A DNA stretch of 64,000 nt from Bufo bufo (taxonomy: Eukaryota; Chordata; Amphibia; Anura; Bufonidae), in the NCBI RefSeq assembly GCF_905171765.1, contig NC_053397.1, forward strand, positions 2,436,946 through 2,500,945, in the 5' to 3' direction. Position 1 is the stretch's first letter; every line of letters starts with the position of its first letter. A program made the translations under genes and the position numbers. This document shows, in pieces, positions 1 to 10,681 of this stretch. Below the pieces are notes generated by a model. It was not told where the DNA came from. It made no database searches and worked only from the letters and a program-made list of their open reading frames with translations.

Positions 1-3000
1 CCTCACAGCCCGTAGGAGGCCGCCATGTGCCGTCACCTCAGAGGTGGGTGCAGACCTCACAGCCCGTAGGAGGCCGCCATGTGCCGTCACCTCAGAGGTG
101 GGTGCAGACCTCACAGTCCATAGGAGGCCGCCATGTGCCGTCACCTCAGAGGTGGGTGCAGACCTCACAGCCCGTAGGAGGCCGCCATGTGCCATCACCT
201 CAGAGGTGGGTGCAGACCTCACAGTCCATAGGAGGCCGCCATGTGCCCGTCACCTCAGAGGTGGGTGCAGACCTCACTGCCCATAGGAGGCCGCCATGTG
301 CCCGTCACCTCAGAGGTGGGTGCAGACCTCACTGCCCATAGGAGGCCGCCATGTGCCGTCACCTCAGAGGTGGGTGCAGACCTCACAGCCCGTAGGAGGC
401 CGCCATGTGCCGTCACCTCAGAGGTGGGTGCAGACCTCACAGCCCGTAGGAGGCCGCCATGTGCCGTCACCTCAGAGGTGGGTGCAGACCTCACAGCCCG
501 TAGGAGGCCGCCATGTGCCGTCACCTCAGAGGTGGGTGCAGACCTCACAGCCCGTAGGAGGCCGCCATGTGCCGTCACCTCAGAGGTGGGTGCAGACCTC
601 ACAGCCCATAGGAGGCCGCCATGTGCCATCACCTCAGAGGTGGGTGCAGACCTCACAGTCCATAGGAGGCCGCCATGTGCCGTCACCTCAGAGGTGGGTG
701 CAGACCTCACTGCCCATAGGAGGCCGCCATGTGCCGTCACCTCAGAGGTGGGTGCAGACCTCACAGCCCGTAGGAGGCCGCCATGTGCCATCACCTCAGA
801 GGTGGGTGCAGACCTCACAGCCCATAGGAGGCCGCCATGTGCCGTCACCTCAGAGGTGGGTGCAGACCTCACAGCCCATAGGAGGCCGCCATGTGCCGTC
901 ACCTCAGAGGTGGGTGCAGACCTCACAGGCAGCGAGAGGCCGCCATGTGCCGTCACCTCAGAGGTGGGTGCAGACCTCACAGCCTGTAGGAGGCCGCCAT
1001 GTGCCGTCACCTCAGAGGTGGGTGCAGACCTCACAGGCAGCGAGAGGCCGCCATGTGCCGTCACCTCAGAGGTGGGTGCAGACCTCACAGCCTGTAGGAG
1101 GCCGCCATGTGCCCGTCACCTCAGAGGTGGGTGCAGACCTCACAGCCCATAGGAGGCCGCCATGTGCCGTCACCTCAGAGGTGGGTGCAGACCTCACAGC
1201 CCATAGGAGGCCGTCATGTGCCGTCACCTCAGAGGTGGGTGCAGACCTCACAGCCCATAGGAGGCCGCCATGTGCCGTCACCTCAGAGGTGGGTGCAGAC
1301 CTCACAGCCCATAGGAGGCCGCCATGTGCCGTCACCTCAGAGGTGGGTGCAGACCTCACAGCCCGTAGGAGGCCGCCATGTGCCCGTCACCTCAGAGGTG
1401 GGTGCAGACCTCACAGCCCGTAGGAGGCCGCCATGTGCCGTCACCTCAGAGGTGGGTGCAGACCTCACAGCCCGTAGGAGGCCGCCATGTGCCGTCACCT
1501 CAGAGGTGGGTGCAGACCTCACAGCCCATAGGAGGCCGCCATGTGCCATCACCTCAGAGGTGGGTGCAGACCTCACAGTCCATAGGAGGCCGCCATGTGC
1601 CCGTCACCTCAGAGGTGGGTGCAGACCTCACTGCCCATAGGAGGCCGCCATGTGCCCGTCACCTCAGAGGTGGGTGCAGACCTCACAGCCCATAGGAGGC
1701 CGCCATGTGCCGTCACCTCAGAGGTGGGTGCAGACCTCACAGCCCGTAGGAGGCCGCCATGTGCCCGTCACCTCAGAGGTGGGTGCAGACCTCACAGCCC
1801 ATAGGAGGCCGCCATGTGCCGTCACCTCAGAGGTGGGTGCAGACCTCACAGCCCGTAGGAGGCCGCCATGTGCCGTCACCTCAGAGGTGGGTGCAGACCT
1901 CACAGCCCGTAGGAGGCCGCCATGTGCCGTCACCTCAGAGGTGGGTGCAGACCTCACAGCCCATAGGAGGCCGCCATGTGCCATCACCTCAGAGGTGGGT
2001 GCAGACCTCACAGTCCATAGGAGGCCGCCATGTGCCGTCACCTCTGAGGTGGGTGCAGACCTCACTGCCCATAGGAGGCCGCCATGTGCCGTCACCTCAG
2101 AGGTGGGTGCAGACCTCACAGCCCGTAGGAGGCCGCCATGTGCCATCACCTCAGAGGTGGGTGCAGACCTCACAGCCCATAGGAGGCCGCCATGTGCCGT
2201 CACCTCAGAGGTGGGTGCAGACCTCACAGCCCATAGGAGGCCGCCATGTGCCGTCACCTCAGAGGTGGGTGCAGACCTCACAGGCAGCGAGAGGCCGCCA
2301 TGTGCCGTCACCTCAGAGGTGGGTGCAGACCTCACAGCCTGTAGGAGGCCGCCATGTGCCGTCACCTCAGAGGTGGGTGCAGACCTCACAGGCAGCGAGA
2401 GGCCGCCATGTGCCGTCACCTCAGAGGTGGGTGCAGACCTCACAGCCTGTAGGAGGCCGCCATGTGCCCGTCACCTCAGAGGTGGGTGCAGACCTCACAG
2501 CCCATAGGAGGCCGCCATGTGCCGTCACCTCAGAGGTGGGTGCAGACCTCACAGCCCATAGGAGGCCGTCATGTGCCGTCACCTCAGAGGTGGGTGCAGA
2601 CCTCACAGCCCATAGGAGGCCGCCATGTGCCGTCACCTCAGAGGTGGGTGCAGACCTCACAGCCCATAGGAGGCCGCCATGTGCCGTCACCTCAGAGGTG
2701 GGTGCAGACCTCACAGCCCGTAGGAGGCCGCCATGTGCCCGTCACCTCAGAGGTGGGTGCAGACCTCACAGCCCGTAGGAGGCCGCCATGTGCCCGTAAC
2801 CTCAGAGGTGGGTGCAGACCTCACAGCCCATAGGAGGCCGCCATGTGCCGTCACCTCAGAGGTGGGTGCAGACCTCACAGCCCGTAGGAGGCCGCCATGT
2901 GCCGTCACCTCAGAGGTGGGTGCAGACCTCACAGCCCGTAGGAGGCCGCCATGTGCCGTCACCTCAGAGGTGGGTGCAGACCTCACAGCCTGTAGGAGGC

Positions 3001-3660
3001 CGCCATGTGCCGTCACCTCAGAGGTGGGTGCAGACCTCACAGCCCGTAGGAGGCCGCCATGTGCCGTCACCTCAGAGGTGGGTGCAGACCTCACAGCCCA
3101 TAGGAGGCCGCCATGTGCCGTCACCTCAGAGGTGGGTGCAGACCTCACAGCCCATAGGAGGCCGCCATGTGCCGTCACCTCAGAGGTGGGTGCAGACCTC
3201 ACAGCCCGTAGGAGGCCGCCATGTGCCGTCACCTCAGAGGTGGGTGCAGACCTCACAGCCCGTAGGAGGCCGCCATGTGCCCGTCACCTCAGAGCTGGGT
3301 GCAGACCTCACAGCCCATAGGAGGCCGCCATGTGCCGTCACCTCAGAGGTGGGTGCAGACCTCACAGCCCATAGGAGGCCGCCATGTGCCATCACCTCAG
3401 AGGTGGGTGCAGACCTCACAGCCCGTAGGAGGCCGCCATGTGCCGTCACCTCAGAGGTGGGTGCAGACCTCACAGCCCATAGGAGGCCGCCATGTGCCGT
3501 CACCTCAGAGGTGGGTGCAGACCTCACAGCCCGTAGGAGGCCGCCATGTGCCGTCACCTCAGAGGTGGGTGCAGACCTCACAGCCCGTAGGAGGCCGCCA
3601 TGTGCCGTCACCTCAGAGGTGGGTGCAGACCTCACAGCCCGTAGGAGGCCGCCATGTGCC
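1..3660. repeat. 54-bp minisatellite array (direct part)
   Basis: About 67 head-to-tail copies of a 54-bp unit; some copies are 55 bp because of an extra C before the GTCACCTCAGAGG segment. The array already runs at base 1, so its left end is outside the window. Each unit contains the short palindrome CACCTCAGAGGTG (6-bp arms around one A). Unit variants such as CCCGTAGG, CCCATAGG, GTCCATAGG and GGCAGCGAGAGG mark block duplications. Because 54 is divisible by 3 and the unit lacks stops in several frames, both strands show long open frames with an 18-residue period. Nothing else suggests coding: there is no codon bias, no splice sites and no recognisable domain. Confidence 0.97.
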
Positions 3661-3793
3661 GCCATGTGCACCCACCTCTGAGGTGACGGCACATGGCGGC
3701 CTCCTATGGGCTGTGAGGTCTGCACCCACCTCTGAGGTGACGGCACATGGCGGCCTCCTACGGGCTGTGAGGTCTGCACCCACCTCTGAGGTG
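3661..3793. repeat. Inverted end of the 54-bp array
   Basis: After base 3660 the array switches orientation. A spacer at 3661-3687 is followed by about two units in reverse complement (3688-3793). The last direct units (about 3555-3660) and the inverted ones form an inverted repeat with arms of about 105 bp and a 27-nt spacer. The inverted part passes directly into the 17-bp array through a shared GAGGTGAGGACAG junction. Confidence 0.93.
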
Positions 3794-4382
3794 AGGACAG
3801 ATCCATCCTGAGGACAGGTCCATCCTGACGACAGATCCATCCTGAGGACAGGTCCATCCTGAGGACAGATCCATCCTGAGGACAGATCCATCCTGAGGAC
3901 AGATCCATCCCGAGGACAGATCCATCCCGAGGACAGATCCATCCCGAGGACAGATCCATCCTGAGGACAGATCCATCCTGAGGACAGGTCCATCCTGAGG
4001 ACAGGTCCATCCTGAGGACAGATCAATCCTGAGGACAGATCCATCCTAAGGACAGGTCCATCCTGAGGACAGATCCATCCTAAGGACAGGTCCATCCTGA
4101 GGACAGATCTATCCTGAGGGCAGGTCCATCCTAAGGACAGGTCCATCCTGAGGACAGATCCATCCTGAGGACAGATCCATCCTGAGGGCAGGTCCATCCT
4201 AAGGACAGGTCCATCATGAGGACAGATCCATCCCGAGAGCAGGTCCATCCTGAGGACAGGTCCATCCTGAGGACAGGTCCATCCTGAGGACAGGTCCATC
4301 CTGAGGACAGGTCCATTTCTGAGGACAGGTCCATTTCTGAGGACAGGTCCATTTCTGAGGACAGGTCCATCCTGAAGACAGG
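3794..4382. repeat. 17-bp minisatellite array
   Basis: About 34 copies of a 17-bp unit, GAGGACAGATCCATCCT, with A/G and T/C variants. The last three units before the end are 18 bp, with CCATTTCT in place of CCATCCT. Open frames here are period artefacts: 17 units of three frames give a 17-residue repeat. Confidence 0.96.
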
Positions 4383-4415
4383 TGATTAGTAGTAAAATCC
4401 TGGAAGACCCCTTTA

Positions 4416-4801
4416 GGCCCCCTGCACACGATCAGGATTGCGTGCGGATTTTCCGCGCGGATTTGTGTGCGGAAAATCCGCACTGTAGGTCATGTCCATT
4501 GTATTCTATGAGAATTTGAAATTCTCAATGCACACGATGCGGATTTTTTCCGCGCGGATTTTGACCTGCGGTGCGGATTTTAAAATCCGCGACATGTCAA
4601 TTAATTTTTTTTTTCCTGACCGGATTTTCTTCATTCACTTAGTGAAATCCGCATGCGGAAAATCCGCACCAAATCCGCACGCAAATCCGTATGCAAATCC
4701 GCACCAATTAATGCGGATTGACCGCACAGATTTGCCTGCGAACACCTGCGGATTTCAGTGCGGATTCTCCGCACATGAATCCTGAACGTGTGCATGTACC
4801 C
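4416..4801. mobile_element. MITE-like element flanked by TA
   Basis: A 386-bp segment with imperfect terminal inverted repeats. The left end starts GGCCCCCTGCACACG and the right end, reverse-complemented, reads GGGTACATGCACACG. Both ends abut TA (4414-4415 and 4802-4803), as expected for a TA target duplication. The interior is full of short palindromes built on TGCGGATTTT/AAAATCCGCA. It has no coding capacity. TA duplication points to a Tc1/mariner-like or related source, but the family is not identified. Confidence 0.7.
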
Positions 4802-4803
4802 TA

Positions 4804-5829
4804 AATGTGACTAACTGTCATTGCTTACATCTTGACCTAATCAACTAGAGGTAGCTGAAGATTTGAAACAATGTAGCAGGAAGTGTAAGTGCTATCAGTC
4901 TGGTCAGGAGGGAGGCTTGAAGACTGACACATTGTAACAGATACTCCACAGGCTGCAGCAGCACAAGGAGGCCTTAGAGACGGAACTGTGGATAATGGTG
5001 GTAGTTGTTATGGTGATAGTGGTTATGAAGATGATGGTTGTGGTTGTTGTGATAATGGTGGTGGTTGTACATTGCTGTCGTCTTCCCTACTCTGGGATGT
5101 GGCAGGTCAGATGGGTGATGCCCCTCCCCCACTACCTGGTGATACAATGTATCCATTCTAGGGTGTCTCTGGTCATTTTGTTTACTAGCTCCTCCCATCT
5201 CTTGACACTTGTTAGACTTGTAATGTCCTTCTCATCTGGCTCCTGGTTGGATATTGATGAAAGATGGCCCTTAGGGGGTGGGGCTTAGAGTGACTTCCTC
5301 TGCCACACATGTATCTGTACAAACTTCTACTGTCATCTGTTTGTGGACCATGCGCTGTGTGGCCTCTTATGTGGATGGAGCCGTTATATGATACACCAGT
5401 CGTGATAGTCCATAGAAGCCAGTGGCAGTTGCATAGGGCGGTCAGGCTGCGAGCTGCAGCAGGTGACAGAGGTCACGCGTGTCATCAGTGACAGATGACA
5501 TCACCTGACTAATCTCTGCTCATCGGGTTCACAGTGGCGTTCCTCACCCTGCCCAGGAAGATACCACCGCTGACCCTAGGTCAGACCCAGTGGGAGGAGA
5601 CATAATGACGTCATGAAGAACACCCCTGACCAGTGAAATGGTCACAGCACTCAGGTGATCGGCAGTCAGGGCAAGCGCTGTACAGGACGCACGATTCTGG
5701 AAATGATCCAGTGGCTGACCCTCCCCCAAAGGTCACAGCCCCAAGGGGCTAGATCAAGATCCTTCCTGATGTCCTCTGTCCTAGAGGTGCTCAGCCAGTG
5801 TTCACGGAGTCTAGATGGGGAAAGAGAAG
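4804..5829. other. No gene seen; imperfect GTT/GAT-rich tract
   Basis: I see no convincing gene. An imperfect trinucleotide-like tract of GTT, GGT and GAT steps lies at about 4995-5070. Short open frames on both strands are not supported by any recognisable protein. Confidence 0.6.
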
Positions 5830-8800
5830 TCTGGAAGGGGGGACAGAGGGTCCGGAGGAGGACAGAAGGGTCTGGAGGAGGACAGTGGGGTCTGGGGGGG
5901 GGGGGGCAGAGGGGTCTGGAGGGAGACAGAGGGGTCTGAAAGGACGGCAGAGGGGGTCTGGAGGAGGACAGAGGGGTCCTGAGGGAAGACAGAGGGGTCC
6001 TGAGGGAAGACAGAGGGGTCCTGAGAGAGGACAGAGGGGTCCGGAGAGAGGACAGAGGGGTCCGGAGAGAGGACAGAGGGGTCTGGAGGAGGACATAGGG
6101 GTCCGGAGAGAGGACAGAGGGGTCCGGAGGGAGGACAGAGGGGTCCGGAGGGAGGACAGAGGGGTCTGGAGGAGGACAGAGGGGTCCTGAGGGAAGACAG
6201 AGGGGTCCTGAGGGAAGACAGAGGGGTCCTGAGAGAGGACAGAGGGGTCCGGAGAGAGGACAGAGGGGTCTGGAGGAGGACATAGGGGTCCTGAGGGAGG
6301 ACAGAGGGGTCTGGAGGAGGACAGTGGGGTCTTGGGGGGGGGGGGGCAGAGGGGTCTGGAGGAAGACAGAGGGGTCTAGAGGGACGGCAGAGGGGTCTGG
6401 AGGAGGACAGCGGGGTCCAGAGGGAGGACAGAGGGGTCTGAAGGGACAGCAGAGGGGTATAGAGGAAGACAGAGGGGTCTGAAGGGATGGCAGAGGGGGT
6501 CTGGAGGAGGACAGTGGGGTCTGGGGGGGGCAGAGGGGTCTGGAGGAAGACAGAGGGGTGTTGGGGGGGGGCAGAGGGGTCTGGAGGAAGACAGAGGGGT
6601 CTGGAGGGACAGCAGAGGGGTCTAGAGGAAGACAGAGGGGTCTGGAGGGACAGCAGAGGGGTCTAGAGGAGGACAGTGGGGTCTGGGGGGGGGGCAGAGG
6701 GGTCTGGAGGGATGGCAGAGGGGGTCTGGAGGAGGACAGAGGGGTCCTGAGGGAGGACAGAGGGGTCTGGGGGGGCAGAGGGGGTCTGGAGGGAGACAGA
6801 GGGGACGGCAGAGGGGGTCTGGAGGAGGACAGAGCGGTCCTGAGGGAGGACAGAGCGGTCTAGAGGGACAGCAGAGGGGTCTAGAGGAATACAGAGGGGT
6901 CTGGAGGGACGGCAGAGGGGGTCCTGAGGGAGGACAGAGGGGTCTGGAGGGACAGCAGAGGGGTCTAGAGGAAGACAGAGGGGTCCTGAGGGAGGACAGA
7001 GGGGTCCTGAGGGAGGACAGAGGGGTCCTGAGGGAGGACAGAGGGGTCCTGAGGGAGGACAGAGGGGTCTGGAGGAAGACAGAGGGGTCTAGAGGAAGAC
7101 AGAGGGGTCTGGAGGGACGGCAGAGGGGGTCTGGAGGAGGACAGAGGGGTCCTGAGGGAGGATAGAGGGGTCTGGAGGGACAGCAGAGGGGTCTAGAGGA
7201 GGACAGAGGGGTCTGTAGGAGGACAGAAGGGTCTGGAGGAGGACAGTGGGGTCTGGGGAGGGGGGGGGACAAAGGGGTCCTGAGGGAGAACAGAGGGGAT
7301 CGGAGGGAGGACAGAGGGGTCTAGAGGGAGGAAAGAGGGGTCTGGAAGGAGGACAGAGGGGTCTGGAGGGAGGACAGAGGGGTCTGGAGGGAGGACAGAG
7401 GGGTCTAGAGGGAGGACAGAGGGGTCCGGAGGGAGGACAGAGGGGTCCGGAGGAGGACAGAGGGGTCCTGAGGGAAGACAGAGGGGTCTGGAGGAGGACA
7501 GAGGGGTCCTGAGGGAAGACAGAGGGGTCCTGAGGGAAGACAGAGGGGTCCTGAGAGAGGACAGAGGGGTCCGGAGAGAGGACAGAGGGGTCCGGAGAGA
7601 GAACAGAGGGGTCTGGAGGAGGACATAGGGGTCTGGGGGGGGGGCAGAGGGGGTCTGAGGAGGACAGAGGGGTCTGTAGGAGGACAGAAGGGTCTGGAGG
7701 AGGACAGTGGGGTCTGGGGAGGGGGGGGACAAAGGGGTCCTGAGAGAGGACAGAGGGGTCTGGAGGGAGGACAGAGGGGTCTAGAAGGAGGACAGAGGGG
7801 TCTGGAGGGAGGACAGAGGGGTCCGGAGGGAGGACAGAGGGGTCTGGAGGAAGACAGAGGGGTCTAGGGGAAGACAGAGGGGTCTGGAGGAAGACAGAGG
7901 GGTCTAGGGGAAGACAGAGGGGTCTGGAGGAGGACAGAGGGGTCCTGAGGGAGGACAGAGGGGTCCGGAGAGAGGACAGAGGGGTCCGGAGAGAGGACAG
8001 AGGGGTCTGGAGGAGGACATAGGGGTCTGGAGGGAGGACAGAGGGGTCCGGAGGGAGGACAGAGGGGTCCGGAGGGAGGACAGAGGGGTCTGGAGAAGGA
8101 CAGAGGGGTCCTGAGGGAAGACAGAGGGGTCCTGAGGGAAGACAGAGGGGTCCTGAGAGAGGACAGAGGGGTCCGGAGAGAGGACAGAGGGGTCTGGAGG
8201 AGGACAGTGGGGTCTGGGGGGGGGCAGAGGGGGTCTGAGGAGGACAGAGGGGTCTGTAGGAGGGCAGAAGGGTCTGGAGGAGGACAGTGGGGTCTGGGGA
8301 GGGGGGGGACAAAGGGGTCCTGAGGGAGAACAGAGGGGATCGGAGGGAGGACAGAGGGGTCCTGAGAGAGGACAGAGGGGTCTGGAGGGAGGACAGAGGG
8401 GTCTGGAGGGAGGACAGAGGGGTCTGGAGGGAGGACAGAGGGGTCTGGAGGGAGGACAGAGGGGTCCGGAGGGAGGACAGAGGGGTCTGGAGAAGGACAG
8501 AGGGGTCCTGAGGGAAGACAGAGGGGTCCTGAGGGAAGACAGAGGGGTCCTGAGAGAGGACAGAGGGGTCCGGAGAGAGGACAGAGGGGTCTGGAGGAGG
8601 ACAGTGGGGTCTGGGGGGGGGGCAGAGGGGGTCTGAGGAGGACAGAGGGGTCCTGAGGGAAGACAGAGGGGTCCTGAGGGAAGACAGAGGGGTCCTGAGA
8701 GAGGACAGAGGGGTCCGGAGAGAGGACAGAGGGGTCCGGAGAGAGGACAGAGGAGTCTGGAGGAGGACATAGGGGTCTGGGGGGGGGGGGCAGAGGGGGT

Positions 8801-10291
8801 CTGAGGAGGACAGAGGGGTCTGTAGGAGGACAGAAGGGTCTGGAGGAGGACAGTGGGGTCTGGGGAGGGGGGGGACAAAGGGGTCCTGAGAGAGGACAGA
8901 GGGGTCTGGAGGGAGGACAGAGGGGTCTAGAAGGAGGACAGAGGGGTCCGGAGGGAGGACAGAGGGGTCCGGAGGGAGGACAGAGGGGTCTGGAGGAAGA
9001 CAGAGGGGTCTAGAGGAAGACAGAGGGGTCTGGAGGAGGACAGAGGGGTCCTGAGGGAGGACAGAGGGGTCCTGAGGGAGGACAGAGGGGTCCGGAGAGA
9101 GGACAGAGGGGTCCGGAGAGAGGACAGAGGGGTCTGGAGGAGGACATAGGGGTCTGGGGGGGGGGGGGCAGAGGGGGTCTGAGGAGGACAGAAGGGTCTG
9201 GAGGAGGACAGTGGGGTCTGGAGGGAGGACAGAGGGGTCCTGAGAGAGGACAGAGGGGTCTGGAGGGAGGACAGAGGGGTCCGGAGGGAGGACAGAGGGG
9301 TCTGGAGAAGGACAGAGGGGTCCTGAGGGAAGACAGAGGGGTCCTGAGGGAAGACAGAGGGGTCCTGAGAGAGGACAGAGGGGTCCGGAGAGAGGACAGA
9401 GGGGTCTGGAGGAGGACAGTGGGGTCGGGGGGGGGGGCAGAGGGGGTCTGAGGAGGACAGAGGGGTCTGTAGGAGGGCAGAAGGGTCTGGAGGAGGACAG
9501 TGGGGTCTGGGGAGGGGGGGGACAAAGGGGTCCTGAGGGAGAACAGAGGGGATCGGAGGGAGGACAGAGGGGTCCTGAGAGAGGACAGAGGGGTCTGGAG
9601 GGAGGACAGAGGGGTCTGGAGGGAGGACAGAGGGGTCCGGAGGGAGGACAGAGGGGTCTGGAGGAAGGACAGAGGGGTCCTGAGGGAAGACAGAGGGGTC
9701 CTGAGGGAGGACAGAGGGGTCCTGAGGGAGGACAGAGGGGTCCTGAGAGAGGACAGAGGGGTCCGGAGAGAGGACAGAGGGGTCTGGAGGAGGACAGTGG
9801 GGTCTGGGGGGGGGGGCAGAGGGGGTCTGGGGGGGGGGGGGCAGAGGGGGTCTGAGGAGGACAGAGGGGTCTGTAGGAGGGCAGAAGGGTCTGGAGGAGG
9901 ACAGTGGGGTCTGGGGAGGGGGGGGACAAAGGGGTCCTGAGGGAGAACAGAGGGGATCGGAGGGAGGACAGAGGGGTCCTGAGAGAGGACAGAGGGGTCT
10001 GGAGGGAGGACAGAGGGGTCCTGAGAGACGACAGAGGGGTCTGGAGGGAGGACAGAGGGGTCTAGAAGGAGGACAGAGGGGTCTGGAGGGAGGACAGAGG
10101 GGTCCGGAGGGAGGACAGAGGGGTCTGGAGAAGGACAGAGGGGTCCTGAGGGAAGACAGAGGGGTCCTGAGGGAAGACAGAGGGGTCCTGAGAGAGGACA
10201 GAGGGGTCCGGAGAGAGGACAGAGGGGTCTGGAGGAGGACATAGGGGTCCTGAGGGAGGACAGAGGGGTCTGGAGGAGGACAGTGGGGTCT

Positions 10292-10325
<34 letters not shown>

Positions 10326-10581
10326 AGGGGGTCTGAGGAGGACAGAGGGGTCTGTAGGAGGGCAGAAGGGTCTGGAGGAGGACAGTGGGGTCTGGGGAGG
10401 GGGGGGACAAAGGGGTCCTGAGGGAGAACAGAGGGGATCGGAGGGAGGACAGAGGGGTCCTGAGAGAGGACAGAGGGGTCTGGAGGGAGGACAGAGGGGT
10501 CTAGAGGAAGACAGAGGGGTCTGGAGGGACGGCAGAGGGGGTCTGGAGGAGGACAGTGGGGTCTGGGGGGGGGCAGAGGGG
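5830..10581. repeat. Purine-rich ~21-bp minisatellite array
   Basis: Degenerate copies of GACAGAGGGGTCCTGAGGGAG, with 18-22-bp variants. The + strand is almost entirely purine and G-rich. Longer blocks recur, each marked by a G-run, then GACAAAGGGG, then GAGAACAGAGGGGATCGG (near 7265, 7725, 8308, 8870, 9520, 9925 and 10405). The longest homopolymer is 31 G at 10292-10322. Minus-strand frames of up to 946 codons rich in Pro/Ser/Leu arise because the period is a multiple of 3. The array stops at the assembly gap, so its true right end is unknown. Confidence 0.95.
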
Positions 10582-10681
10582 NNNNNNNNNNNNNNNNNNN
10601 NNNNNNNNNNNNNNNNNNNNNNNNNNNNNNNNNNNNNNNNNNNNNNNNNNNNNNNNNNNNNNNNNNNNNNNNNNNNNNNNN
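10582..10681. other. Assembly gap (100 N)
   Basis: Exactly 100 N separate the purine-rich array from the 72-bp array. A round 100 is the usual placeholder for a gap of unknown size, so the real distance and the true array lengths on both sides are uncertain. Confidence 0.98.

Noticed and set aside
27..3681. Overlapping open frames of up to 375 codons on both strands
   Set aside because: They are period artefacts of the 54-bp array: the 18-residue repeat is present in several frames at once, with no domain or splice support.
7089..9929. 946-codon Pro/Ser/Leu-rich frame on the - strand
   Set aside because: Translation of the C-rich strand of the 21-bp array. All neighbouring frames show the same kind of sequence; not a collagen- or mucin-like gene.
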